Of a DNA stretch of 64,000 bases, positions 39,328-48,384 are shown piece by piece (the first letter of the stretch is position 1; each line of letters opens with the position of its first letter). The translations under genes and the position numbers were made by a program. The notes beneath the pieces were generated by a model that did no database searches, had not been told where the DNA came from, and saw only the letters and a program-made list of their open reading frames with translations. The stretch comes from Nitrospira moscoviensis (GTDB lineage: Bacteria; Nitrospirota; Nitrospiria; Nitrospirales; Nitrospiraceae): assembly GCF_001273775.1 (NCBI RefSeq), contig NZ_CP011801.1, forward strand, positions 3,202,001 through 3,266,000. The letters are read 5' to 3'.

Positions 39328-39449
39328 GAATGCTCAAAATCGTCATCCGGCAAGGCCGCAGGCGACGACAACACCGCAGGCGTACCCTCCGGGGTACGTT
39401 GAGGATGTTGTCGAGCCGAGAACGCAGCCGGGGGCGATTTTCAGCATTC
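39328..39449. repeat. Long imperfect palindrome (REP/BIME-like element)
   Basis: Three nested pairs of arms fold the 122-base segment. The outer arms are GAATGCTCAAAATCGTC at 39328-39344 against GCGATTTTCAGCATTC at 39434-39449. The middle arms are CGACAACA (39366-39373) against TGTTGTCG (39406-39413). The inner arms are CGTACCC (39381-39387) against GGGTACG (39392-39398) with a TCCG loop. It fills the gap between glmS and gatC. It may act as a transcript stabiliser, terminator or dispersed repeat; no second copy was found in this window. Confidence 0.7.
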
Positions 39450-39451
39450 GC

Positions 39452-41281
39452 CTATTCCACCGTCACGCTTTTGGCCAAGTTCCGCGGCTGATCCACATCC
39501 GCCCCCCGCAGCACCGCAATGTGATACGCCAGGAGCTGCAGCGGAATCGTAAAGAGAATCGGGGAGATCAGCGGATGCGTATCGGGCACCGTAAACACGG
39601 CGTCGGCGATCTTGCCTAATTCTCGCTCGCCCTCCGCCACGAAAGCAATGACGGGCGCCCGCCGGGCCTTCACTTCCATGAGGTTGCTCACGGTCTTTTC
39701 GTACAACCGGTCGCGCGGGGCCAACACCACCACCGGCATGTCCTTGTCGATCAGCGCGATGGGACCGTGCTTCATCTCGCCCGCCGCATAGCCTTCGGCA
39801 TGGATGTAGGAAATCTCCTTGAGCTTCAGCGAGCCTTCCAAGGCGATGGGATAGTTGATGCCCCGCCCCAGGAACAAAAAGTTCCGCTTCTTGTAATAGC
39901 GCTTCGCGATGGCGACGATCTCGGCCTCGCGGCCCAACACCCGTTCCACCAAGACCGGCAGCCGGACGAGGCGGTCCAGCCAGGCCTTGCCGTCCGCCGC
40001 CTTCATCACGTTGCGCACGCGGGCGAGGTGCAGCGCGAGCAGGTAGAGGGCGCAGAGTTGCGCGGTAAACGCCTTCGTCGAGGCGACGCCGATCTCCGGC
40101 CCGCAGTGCGTGTAGAGCACGCCGTCGGACTCTCTCGCCAACGTGCTGCCTACGACGTTGACGATCGAGACCACCCGGGCGCCTTTTTCTTTCGCCTCCC
40201 GCGCGGCGGCCAACGTGTCGGCCGTCTCACCCGATTGAGAAATCGTGATGAAGAGATCGTTCTTGCCGACCAACGGATCGCGATACCGGAATTCGCTGCC
40301 GATGTCGACCTGGACCGGCGCGCGGACCATCTCTTCGAGCAGATATTTCCCGACGAGCCCGGCATGCCAGGAGGTGCCGCAGGCGACGATCCAAATCCGC
40401 TCCACCGAGGCGAACTCCTTGGCCGTCAGGCCGATGTCCGGAAGATCCGCCTCGCCCGTCTCATAGGAATAGCGGCCCCGCATCGTGTCGAGGATCGTCT
40501 GCGGCTGCTCGTGGATCTCCTTCAGCATGAAGTGCGGATAGCCGCTTTTCTCCGCCGCCGAACTGTCCCAGGTGATCTTGGACGGCTTGCGGGACACCGG
40601 GCGGCCTTCGATGTCCGTCAGCTGCACCTCGTCCTTCGTCACGATGGCCACATCGCCTTCTTCCAGATAGGTCACGTCGCGGGTATGTGCGAGCATCGCC
40701 ATGACGTCGGACGCGACATAGGAGGCCTGTTTCGTATGCCCGACCACCAGCGGACAACCGGAGCGCGCGGCGATCAAGGTGCCCGGCTCCCGCTCGGAGA
40801 TCACGGCCAGGGCATAGCTGCCCCGTACTTCCTTGGTGGCCGAACGCACGGCATCGGCCAGCTTTTCGCCTCGCTGGAGATACTTGTCGATGAGATGGGC
40901 GACGACTTCCGTATCGGTTTCCGATTCAAACCGATAGCCTTCTTTTTCCAATTGCTGCTTGAGCGGCTGGTAATTTTCAATGATGCCGTTGTGCACCAGC
41001 ACGCAGCCCTTCGATCGGTGCGGATGCGCGTTTTGCTCCGACGGCTTGCCGTGCGTGGCCCACCGGGTATGGCCGATGCCCACCGTCCCCTTGAGCTCTT
41101 TTTCCTTGAGCGACTTTTCGAGATTGATCAATTTGCCGACGCTGCGACGGACGGCGATTTTTTCCCCTTGCAACACCGCTACACCCGCGGAGTCATAGCC
41201 GCGATATTCCAGCTTGGCCAACCCGCCGAGAAGAACGGGCACCGCGTCTTGATTGCCCACATACCCGACAATGCCGCACAT
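39452..41281 (-). CDS. glmS: Glutamine-fructose-6-phosphate aminotransferase (isomerising)
   Basis: A 609-residue GlmS making glucosamine-6-phosphate, the first step to UDP-GlcNAc. Cys2 starts the glutaminase domain (MCGIVGYVGNQ, GHTRWATHGKPSEQNAHPH); two SIS isomerase domains follow, with ISQSGETADTLAA and VASTKAFTAQL, and the C-terminus ends RNLAKSVTVE as is usual. Length is normal. No glmS ribozyme-like structure was recognised upstream, where glmU ends 48 bases away. With glmU it feeds both peptidoglycan and, through WecB, the EPS. Confidence 0.96.
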   Translation of the reverse strand: MCGIVGYVGNQDAVPVLLGGLAKLEYRGYDSAGVAVLQGEKIAVRRSVGKLINLEKSLKEKELKGTVGIGHTRWATHGKPSEQNAHPHRSKGCVLVHNGIIENYQPLKQQLEKEGYRFESETDTEVVAHLIDKYLQRGEKLADAVRSATKEVRGSYALAVISEREPGTLIAARSGCPLVVGHTKQASYVASDVMAMLAHTRDVTYLEEGDVAIVTKDEVQLTDIEGRPVSRKPSKITWDSSAAEKSGYPHFMLKEIHEQPQTILDTMRGRYSYETGEADLPDIGLTAKEFASVERIWIVACGTSWHAGLVGKYLLEEMVRAPVQVDIGSEFRYRDPLVGKNDLFITISQSGETADTLAAAREAKEKGARVVSIVNVVGSTLARESDGVLYTHCGPEIGVASTKAFTAQLCALYLLALHLARVRNVMKAADGKAWLDRLVRLPVLVERVLGREAEIVAIAKRYYKKRNFLFLGRGINYPIALEGSLKLKEISYIHAEGYAAGEMKHGPIALIDKDMPVVVLAPRDRLYEKTVSNLMEVKARRAPVIAFVAEGERELGKIADAVFTVPDTHPLISPILFTIPLQLLAYHIAVLRGADVDQPRNLAKSVTVE

Positions 41282-41329
41282 AATGTCAGCTCCAGGGTGA
41301 CAGGGTGACAGGCCGGCAACGGTGATCCG

Positions 41330-42895
41330 TCATCGCGGCCGTCTTGGCAGTTCTTTTCCGCTGCTCTTCCTTGACGCTTTCCGAGGCTGGCCGGCTTTCG
41401 AGCTTGCCGGCTTGTTTGCCGCCGGCAGAGACTCTCCGCCGGCCAGCAACGCGCGGCGTTTGGCGGCCCATCCCGCCCGATTCACCTGCGGCGCCCGGGC
41501 GATCGCCAGCGCATCGGCGGGCACGTCCTGCGTGACCGTCGTACCCGCCGCGATCACGGCCCCCTCGCCGACGGTGACCGGCGCGACCAACTGGGTATCG
41601 CTGCCCAGGAACACGCGATCGCCGATCACCGTCCGATGTTTGTGCGCGCCGTCGTAGTTGCACGTGATCGTGCCGGCGCCGATGTTGACGCCCTTGCCGA
41701 TCGTCGCGTCGCCGAGATAACTGAGGTGATTGGCTTTGGCGCCCTCGCCCAACTCGGTCTTCTTCATCTCGACGAAGTTGCCGACTTTGGCGCTCCGCCG
41801 GATCAGCACACCGGGACGGAGATGCACGAACGGGCCGAGGTGCGCGTCGTCCTCGATGCGGGAGTCGCGCAGCACGCAATGATCGAGAATTTCGACGCGG
41901 CTTCCGAGCACACAGTCGGCGATGCGGACCCCGGAATGGATCGTGCTGTCTTCCCCGATCACCGTCCGGCCTTCGAGCGTCACATGCGGGTAGAGGACCG
42001 CATCGCGGCCGATGGTGACGCCGGCGTCGATCCAGGCGGAGTCGGGATCACGCATCGTGACGCCGGCCTCGAGCCAGCGGGCTCGAATGCGCCGGCGAAT
42101 CACCCGCTCGGCGTCCGCCAAGTGGGCGCGACTGTTGATGCCCAACCCCTCCTCGATCGACGGCAAACGCAGGGCGGCCACGCTCTGTCCTTGCCGGACG
42201 GCCTGCCGCACGATGTCGGTGAGGTAATATTCGCCCTGGGCGTTTCGCGGATCGAGTCGGTCCAGCGCCGGAAACAGAAACTCGCCCTCGACCACATACG
42301 TGCCGACGTTGATTTCCCGCACCAGCCGTTCTTCGGGCGACGCATCCGTGTCTTCGACGATGGTTTCCACGGCGTTCTCCGGCGAGCCCTCCCGCCACTC
42401 GTCGCGCCGCCGGCGAATGACACGCCCGTAACCCGCCGCGTCGTCGAGCACGGCGGTGAGGAGCGTCACGGCGGCCTTGCGCTCGTCGTGCAGCGCGACG
42501 AGGGCCCGCACCGTGGTTTCAGTCAACAGCGGAGTATCGCCGTTCAGGATCAGATAACGCGACGGGCGCCCGGCCGGCGTCTCCGCAAAAATCGGCCGCG
42601 CCTGCAGGACGGCGTGGCCCGTGCCCAGCTGCCGGGCTTGCTCGGCCACCGCCACCCGGCCGTCGGCCGCTTCCACGACCGCTCGCACGGCGTCGCCCTG
42701 GTATCCGACGATCACGGCCACGCCGCGATCGGCCAGCCGGCAAGCCAATTCCACGACGTAGAGCACCATCGGTTTGCCCGCCACCGGATGCAGCACCTTG
42801 GCGAGCTTCGACTGCATGCGCTTGCCTTGGCCGGCGGCCATGATGATGACGCCCAGGCCGGGAATACAGGATGGCGTGACGGGTCGAGTGGTCAT
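41330..42895 (-). CDS. glmU: Bifunctional UDP-GlcNAc pyrophosphorylase / glucosamine-1-phosphate acetyltransferase
   Basis: A 521-residue GlmU. The N-terminal uridyltransferase has VIIMAAGQGKRMQSKLAKVL and LNGDTPLL. The C-terminal left-handed beta-helix acetyltransferase contains hexapeptide repeats, KTELGEGAKANHLSYLGDA and NIGAGTITCNYDG. It carries about 45 extra residues at the C-terminus, rich in Lys, Ser and Arg, beyond the usual 455-460; these are probably disordered. It is upstream of glmS in the same direction, so amino-sugar precursor synthesis is encoded together. Confidence 0.95.
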   Translation of the reverse strand: MTTRPVTPSCIPGLGVIIMAAGQGKRMQSKLAKVLHPVAGKPMVLYVVELACRLADRGVAVIVGYQGDAVRAVVEAADGRVAVAEQARQLGTGHAVLQARPIFAETPAGRPSRYLILNGDTPLLTETTVRALVALHDERKAAVTLLTAVLDDAAGYGRVIRRRRDEWREGSPENAVETIVEDTDASPEERLVREINVGTYVVEGEFLFPALDRLDPRNAQGEYYLTDIVRQAVRQGQSVAALRLPSIEEGLGINSRAHLADAERVIRRRIRARWLEAGVTMRDPDSAWIDAGVTIGRDAVLYPHVTLEGRTVIGEDSTIHSGVRIADCVLGSRVEILDHCVLRDSRIEDDAHLGPFVHLRPGVLIRRSAKVGNFVEMKKTELGEGAKANHLSYLGDATIGKGVNIGAGTITCNYDGAHKHRTVIGDRVFLGSDTQLVAPVTVGEGAVIAAGTTVTQDVPADALAIARAPQVNRAGWAAKRRALLAGGESLPAANKPASSKAGQPRKASRKSSGKELPRRPR

Positions 42896-42960
42896 TGGTT
42901 CACTGGCATGAAGGAACTGGGCACATCGTCAATGCATCAATGAATCGATAAGACCCAGAT

Positions 42961-43629
42961 TTATCCGATCGGCACACCGGCGTCCGGCTGCTTCACCTGG
43001 CTCCATTTGACGTCGGCATCCAGGACCGATTGCATCGACGCGGCGGGCGAGTAGAGCCCGCCGGAGACGATCAGTTTCATCGCCTCCTCCACCGTGATGT
43101 CCACCGACGTGACCTCACGCTCGGGAACCAACAGGAAATACCCGGAAGTCGGATTGGGCGAGGTCGGAACATACACATGGATGAGAGGATCCTGGCCCAG
43201 CGTGGTGTCCTCGCCTTTCGTCACGCCCGTCACAAAGGCGAAACAATAATGGCCGTTCTTGGGGAACTGGATCAGCACCACGCGATGATAGGAGCCGCGG
43301 TCCGAAAATGACAGGATATCCATCATAGATTTGAGGGTGGAATAAATGCCCCGCACGAGAGGAAGGCGATGCAGGAGATCTTCCCACATCTTGACGATAT
43401 GACGCCCGATGAAATTGGCGGCAAACAGTCCCACGGAAAAGATCAGCGCAATCAAGGTGACGATGCCGAGCCCCGGCACATAATAGGCGGGCACCAACTG
43501 CGCCAGAACATCCCCCAGAATGCCGTCCACGGTGATGAACAGGGTCTTGAGGATCAGCACCGTTCCCCAGATGGGGGTGACGACCAGGAGGCCGGTCAAA
43601 AAATAGCGTTTTAAGGCGGTTTTCAGCAT
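42961..43629 (-). CDS. DUF502 family membrane protein
   Basis: A 222-residue protein with two N-terminal membrane helices (YFLTGLLVVTPIWGTVLIL; LGIVTLIALIFSVGLFAANF) and a soluble C-terminal domain with FPKNGHYCFAFVTG and VYVPTSPNPTSGYFLLVP, the DUF502 signature. Function is unknown. The ATG at 43629 gives the standard start MLKTALKRYFLTG; the frame extends 20 codons further upstream without support. Divergent from the P-loop ATPase gene at 43825. Confidence 0.88.
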   Translation of the reverse strand: MLKTALKRYFLTGLLVVTPIWGTVLILKTLFITVDGILGDVLAQLVPAYYVPGLGIVTLIALIFSVGLFAANFIGRHIVKMWEDLLHRLPLVRGIYSTLKSMMDILSFSDRGSYHRVVLIQFPKNGHYCFAFVTGVTKGEDTTLGQDPLIHVYVPTSPNPTSGYFLLVPEREVTSVDITVEEAMKLIVSGGLYSPAASMQSVLDADVKWSQVKQPDAGVPIG

Positions 43630-43707
43630 ATCGCCCGATTTACGGCAGAGGCCAATAATCCGGTGGCCCATCATACAGACTTTCGGCAAGCGGCCGCAAT
43701 ACTTTTC

Positions 43708-43736
43708 TTGTTATTTTCGAATGGTTTACATGATAC
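43708..43736 (+). promoter_or_regulatory. Sigma-70-type promoter for the P-loop ATPase/holB/metG group
   Basis: TTGTTA (43708-43713), a 17-base spacer and TGATAC (43731-43736) lie in an AT-rich stretch of the divergent 195-base gap. The leader to the ATG at 43825 would be about 80 bases. Confidence 0.45.
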
Positions 43737-43824
43737 AGCCAGAAAAATATTTCGGTACGGGCCGCACCTCCGCCTCACTCGCTTTCTTGCTATTCGAAGA
43801 CCCTTGTCATACGATCGCGGCCCG

Positions 43825-44412
43825 ATGAAATCCGATGGGTATCGCGGGATAGGACTGTGCGGCGCACACCGGGTGGGTAAGACCACCCTGGCGCAAGCCG
43901 TCAGTCAGGCCGCTGGAATCCCTTTCCTCAAGACCCATACCAGCCTGCTCTTCACCCAGAAGGGACTCGACCCGGCTCAGCCGATGCCCTTCACGACGAG
44001 ACTGTCGATCCAACGGGAAATTCTGGCCGCCGCGGTCGCGGTCTGGAGCAGAGCCGCCGGACGATTTATCAGCGACCGCACGCCGCTGGACATGGCCGCC
44101 TATACATTGGCCGATGTGCAGGGCACGACTCCCGGCTCCGACGCGCTTCTGCAGTACCTCGAGGAGTGTGTTCTGCACACGAACCGGTTTTTTTCCACGC
44201 TCGTCGTCATCCCTCCCGGCATTCCGCTCGTGCGGGAACCGGGGAAGGCCGCCTTGCACGAGGCCTACATCGAACATGTCCATACCCTCGTGGTCGGGCT
44301 CTGCCACGATCCTCGCATCCTCGCCGGCGTCCATCTCGTTCCACGGGAGGTCCTCTCCCTCAATGCTCGCGTGCAGCGAACCCTTTCCCTCATCACGCAG
44401 CCTGACGGTTGA
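43825..44412 (+). CDS. P-loop ATPase/kinase-like protein, uncharacterised
   Basis: A 195-residue single-domain P-loop protein with Walker A GAHRVGKTT near residues 13-21 (just after GIGLC), and FISDRTPLDMAAYTL in the position of a Walker B/DR-x motif of nucleoside or NadR-like kinases. The overall pattern matches small AAA-type ATPases sometimes annotated as predicted nucleotide kinases; the substrate is unknown. The ATG at 43825 (MKSDGYRGIGLCGAHR) is preferred to the longer frame beginning in the promoter region. holB follows directly in the same direction, its start 62 bases after this stop codon. Confidence 0.75.
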   Translation: MKSDGYRGIGLCGAHRVGKTTLAQAVSQAAGIPFLKTHTSLLFTQKGLDPAQPMPFTTRLSIQREILAAAVAVWSRAAGRFISDRTPLDMAAYTLADVQGTTPGSDALLQYLEECVLHTNRFFSTLVVIPPGIPLVREPGKAALHEAYIEHVHTLVVGLCHDPRILAGVHLVPREVLSLNARVQRTLSLITQPDG

Positions 44413-44474
44413 CCGCTGCGCCGCCGGCTTGCCGCCCGATTGCATCCACCGTCCCATCCCGGGTACAGTCGGCC

Positions 44475-45503
44475 ATGCCCTTTCGGGATATTACCGGGCA
44501 CGAACGGCCGATCGGCATTCTGCAAGCCGCCCTACGGAATCAGCGCCTGGCTCACGCGTACCTGTTCCACGGCGACACGGGAATCGGCAAACACCTGACG
44601 GCCACGCGTCTCGTGCAGACACTCTATTGCGAGCGGCCTCCCGCCTCCGGAGATCCGGACAGCTGCGGGAGCTGCCGCGCCTGCCAGCAGGTCGCGGCGA
44701 GGACGCATCCGGATTATACCGTCATCGAGCCGGACCCCGAGCTTGCCACGCCGCAAATCAAGATCGAGCAGGTGCGCGACATCGAGCAGCAGTTCGTGTA
44801 CCGGCCGCTCATGGGGGAGCGCAAGGTCTGCCTGATCGATCGGGCGGATTGTATGACCATCGGCGCCGCGAACGCGCTGCTGAAGACGCTGGAGGAGCCC
44901 CCCGGGCACGGCCTTTTCATCCTGATCACCGGCCGGCCGCACGCCCTGCCGATCACCATTCGATCGCGCTGCCAGTCGCTGCGGTTCACCGCGCCGGCAC
45001 GCACACAGGTGGAGGCCGCGCTGATTCTCACGCGCGAGATTCCGCCCGCCGATGCCCGCTTCCTCGCCGTGCTCGCCGACGGGCGTATCGGAGAAGCCCT
45101 GGCGATGGATCTGGCGGAGGCCCGCGCGCGACAGGAGGAATGCCTCACGCTGGTGGATCCGGCAACTCTGACGTCGACTCCCGCCCTGCTTTCGGCCGCC
45201 GAGAGTCTCGCGAAGGCCGATCGCGGTGCGGAGATCCTCGCTTGGCTGGCCCGCTGGATCCGTGACCTCGTCCTCGTGAGCGTCGGCGGGGATCAGGATC
45301 AGCTGCTTCACCTCGATCGGCTCACCGCCCTGCAGCAGTACGCCGGCCGGGCCGACGTCGGCATGCTGCTGGACCTCCTGCGGGATATCGAGCGCACCGA
45401 GCAACAGGCCACGCGCCATCTGAATCTGCACATGGCGCTGGAGACATCGCTCCTGCGCCTGCGGGAGGCGCTCGGCCTCGCCCCGGCTGGCGCGGCCGCC
45501 TAG
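44475..45503 (+). CDS. holB: DNA polymerase III subunit delta'
   Basis: A 342-residue clamp-loader subunit. It starts MPFRDITGHERPIGIL, then HAYLFHGDTGIGKHLTA (a P-loop region), a zinc module CGSCRACQQV preceded by the YCERP cysteine, and NALLKTLEEPPGHGLFILIT, the conserved delta'/gamma segment. The ATG at 44475 matches the family start; the upstream frame extension begins at a TTG overlapping the previous stop. Transcribed with metG, as in several bacteria. Confidence 0.92.
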   Translation: MPFRDITGHERPIGILQAALRNQRLAHAYLFHGDTGIGKHLTATRLVQTLYCERPPASGDPDSCGSCRACQQVAARTHPDYTVIEPDPELATPQIKIEQVRDIEQQFVYRPLMGERKVCLIDRADCMTIGAANALLKTLEEPPGHGLFILITGRPHALPITIRSRCQSLRFTAPARTQVEAALILTREIPPADARFLAVLADGRIGEALAMDLAEARARQEECLTLVDPATLTSTPALLSAAESLAKADRGAEILAWLARWIRDLVLVSVGGDQDQLLHLDRLTALQQYAGRADVGMLLDLLRDIERTEQQATRHLNLHMALETSLLRLREALGLAPAGAAA

Positions 45504-45538
45504 CAATACCCGCCGCCAACCTGTTATCTTTTCCCGTC

Positions 45539-47527
45539 ATGGCCGACCCCAAAACTTTCTACATCACGACTCCCATCTATTATGTAAACGATGTGCCGCA
45601 TATCGGCCATGCGTACACGACGGTGGCCGCCGACGTGTTGGCCCGCTACTGGCGCCTGCGCGGGCGTGACGTGTTCTTTCTCACCGGTCTGGACGAGCAC
45701 GGCCAAAAAGTCCAGCAGGCCGCGGCCAAAGCCGGGATCGATCCACAGGCCCACTGCGATAAGCTGGCTCCCCAGTTCCAGGACCTCTGGAAACGGTTGA
45801 ATATTTCGAACGACGCCTTCATCCGGACGACGGATGCGCCGCACAAGAACGTCGTTCAACGATACCTTCAAGAACTTTTCGACAAGCAGCTGATTTATAA
45901 GGATTCATACACCGGATGGTACTGCACGTTCGACGAGCGGTTTTGGACCGAAAAAGACGTGGACAACGGGCTTTGCCCGGATTGTAAACGCCCCGTCGAA
46001 CAGCTCAGTGAGCACAACTATTTCTTCAAGATGGGGCAGTATCAGGATCGCCTGATCGAGTACATCAAGACACACGATCACTTCATCCGTCCCGAGTCGC
46101 GCCGCAACGAAGTCTTGGGCTTCCTCCACTCGCAGAAGCTCGGCGACCTATCGATCTCCAGGCCCAAGTCCCGCCTGTCATGGGGCATCGAGCTGCCGTT
46201 CGACAAGGACTACGTCACCTATGTGTGGTTCGACGCGCTGGTGAATTACGTGTCGGCCTTGGACTATCTCCTCCCGGCGCCGTCGCGCGGTCGCTACTGG
46301 CCCGCTTCGGTTCATCTCGTGGGAAAGGACATCCTCACCACCCATGCGGTCTATTGGTCCACGATGCTGATGGCGCTGGATCTCCCGCTGCCGGAGATGA
46401 TCTTCGCCCACGGTTGGTGGACGGTGGACGGAGAAAAGATGTCCAAGAGCCGCGGCAACGTCGTCGATCCGAATCAGATGGTCGACGAGTTCGGCGCCGA
46501 TGCGTTTCGCTACTTCCTGTTCCGTGAAGTTCCGTTCGGGCAAGACGGCGACTTTTCCCGTGCGGCACTGGTGGCAAGCATCAACAGCGACCTGGCGAAC
46601 GGGATCGGCAATCTCCTGAGCCGCATATTGACCATGATCGACCGGTTCGCGCACGGCATTATCCCGGAGAGCGGGGATCCGGCAGTACCGGCCCTTGAAG
46701 CAGCGATCGCCCAGACCGCGCAATCACTCCCTCACCGGCTCCAAGACGGTTTTGCCGCGCTCGCCTTCCGAGAAAACCTGCAACTGATCGTGTCGCTGGT
46801 CTCGCTCTGCGACGAATACATCGATAAGGCCGCGCCCTGGCAATTGGCCAAGAGCCCGGCGAATCAGAGCCGCCTCAGGACCGTGCTGAACGTCACGGCC
46901 CGCGCGCTTCGCCTGCTGTCGGTCTCGATCTATCCCTACATGCCCCGGACAGCCGTCCAGCTCAGCCAACAGCTTGGAACGGCGGTGGACTTTTCGCAAC
47001 CGCTGCCCAGCTCATTGTATGAATGGAACGCGCCGATGGCCGGCACCAGGGTTCACAAAGGTCCCGGCCTGTTCCCCCGTATCGAATCCAAACCACAAGG
47101 AGTCAAACCAGTGGACGAATCGCCCGCATCTTCGCAACCCGCTTCTCCTGCGTCAGCCGCTGCACCGCTCGCCTCTGGCCCCGCGCCTCAGACCGCTCCT
47201 GCCGCGCAAATCACCATCGATGAATTCATGAAGGTCCAGCTGAAGACGGCGAAGGTCTTGACGGCCGAGCGCGTGCCGAAATCGGAGAAGCTGCTCAAGC
47301 TGCAGGTCTCGCTGGGAGCGGAACAGCGCCAGATCGTCGCGGGCATCGGTAAAAAATACGAACCGGAGTCGCTCGTCGGCAAGACGATCATCATCGTGGC
47401 GAATTTGAAGCCGGCCAAGCTGATGGGCATTGAATCTCAAGGCATGGTGCTCGCTGCAGGCGATGCGGACGTGCGCGGCCTCGCCACCATCCTGGAAGAA
47501 GTGGACCCCGGCACCAAGGTGAAATGA
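45539..47527 (+). CDS. metG: Methionyl-tRNA synthetase
   Basis: A 662-residue class I synthetase. The HIGH-type motif is PHIGHAYT and the KMSKS motif is GEKMSKSRGN. A C-terminal EMAP-II/Trbp111-type tRNA-binding domain (from ITIDEFMKVQLKTAKVL to GTKVK) follows a Pro/Ala-rich linker of about 40 residues. The connective-peptide zinc site is reduced: only CPDC is seen, and the first knuckle reads GWYCTFDERFW with one Cys. It overlaps the next gene by four bases (ATGA). Confidence 0.96.
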   Translation: MADPKTFYITTPIYYVNDVPHIGHAYTTVAADVLARYWRLRGRDVFFLTGLDEHGQKVQQAAAKAGIDPQAHCDKLAPQFQDLWKRLNISNDAFIRTTDAPHKNVVQRYLQELFDKQLIYKDSYTGWYCTFDERFWTEKDVDNGLCPDCKRPVEQLSEHNYFFKMGQYQDRLIEYIKTHDHFIRPESRRNEVLGFLHSQKLGDLSISRPKSRLSWGIELPFDKDYVTYVWFDALVNYVSALDYLLPAPSRGRYWPASVHLVGKDILTTHAVYWSTMLMALDLPLPEMIFAHGWWTVDGEKMSKSRGNVVDPNQMVDEFGADAFRYFLFREVPFGQDGDFSRAALVASINSDLANGIGNLLSRILTMIDRFAHGIIPESGDPAVPALEAAIAQTAQSLPHRLQDGFAALAFRENLQLIVSLVSLCDEYIDKAAPWQLAKSPANQSRLRTVLNVTARALRLLSVSIYPYMPRTAVQLSQQLGTAVDFSQPLPSSLYEWNAPMAGTRVHKGPGLFPRIESKPQGVKPVDESPASSQPASPASAAAPLASGPAPQTAPAAQITIDEFMKVQLKTAKVLTAERVPKSEKLLKLQVSLGAEQRQIVAGIGKKYEPESLVGKTIIIVANLKPAKLMGIESQGMVLAAGDADVRGLATILEEVDPGTKVK

Positions 47528-48384
47528 CGCGGCGTTGGAAACGGCTCCGTATTCTGCTCTACGCGCTTTTGTTCCTGAACCCCCTCCCCTGCGCGGCGAT
47601 CCCTGCCGAAGAAGAACCGCCGCCGGATCCGCATCTCAACGATCCCAAGCCGACCACGATCGTGGTGCGCGTCGTGGCTCACGGCGCCATGGTGTTGGGG
47701 AAAGAAGTCGGCGGCGCGCGCGTGACGATCACGGACGTGGGCAGCGGCCGCATTCTCGCCTCCGGCTTGCAACAGGGTGAGGCGGGCGATCAGAATCAAA
47801 TCATGCGCACGCCCCGCCTGATGGAAGAACCCTTGTACAGCTCGCGGGCCTCCGCCGCCTTCACCACGACATTGGAGTTGACCCATCCGATCTTGGTCGA
47901 CATCGCCGCCGAGGGCCCGTTGGCCTATCCGGCCTCGGCGCAGCGCGTGAGCAAACGGCTCTGGCTGATTCCCGGCCACGATCTCACGAACGACGGCATC
48001 GTGCTGACCCTGTACGGGTATATCGTTCGAATCGAGCATCCGAAGCCGGGCGAGCCGCTGATCGCCAAAGATGACGTCCTGCTGCGCGCCTCGGTCCGCA
48101 TGCTGTCCGGCGCACTCGTGCGGCCCCACGGCGATTGGGACTCCAGGAAGGTCCATATCTATGGAGAGCTCCTGATCGGCGATCGCATTATCGAACGTCT
48201 GCAGATGTTCTACAGCGGGGAGAAGGCGAGCTTCGAGGCGCCGTTCTTCGTTCCATTGCACACCGATGCCCCGGACGGGATCACGCTGCGCGTCGTGGCC
48301 GCCGACCCGGCCAGCGGCAATTTCGGCGTCGCCGAAGCCAAGTTCCCCGTCCTCAGCGAACGATTGCCACCGAAGAGGCGATGA
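47524..48384 (+). CDS. Hypothetical exported protein
   Basis: A 286-residue protein with a signal peptide (RILLYALLFLNPLPCAAIPA) and a mature part predicted as mostly beta-strand, opening with TTIVVRVVAHGAMVLGKEVG and VTITDVGSGRIL. This opening resembles carboxypeptidase-regulatory/Ig-like folds. No catalytic motif recognised. The start ATG overlaps the metG stop and its own stop overlaps the next gene (both ATGA), so it is translationally coupled on both sides. Function unknown; likely periplasmic partner of the exported methyltransferase-like protein. Confidence 0.78.
   Translation: MTRRWKRLRILLYALLFLNPLPCAAIPAEEEPPPDPHLNDPKPTTIVVRVVAHGAMVLGKEVGGARVTITDVGSGRILASGLQQGEAGDQNQIMRTPRLMEEPLYSSRASAAFTTTLELTHPILVDIAAEGPLAYPASAQRVSKRLWLIPGHDLTNDGIVLTLYGYIVRIEHPKPGEPLIAKDDVLLRASVRMLSGALVRPHGDWDSRKVHIYGELLIGDRIIERLQMFYSGEKASFEAPFFVPLHTDAPDGITLRVVAADPASGNFGVAEAKFPVLSERLPPKRR

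Noticed and set aside
39767..42943. Plus-strand open frames of more than 430 codons across glmS and glmU
   Set aside because: Both are antisense to certain housekeeping genes and show no coding character.
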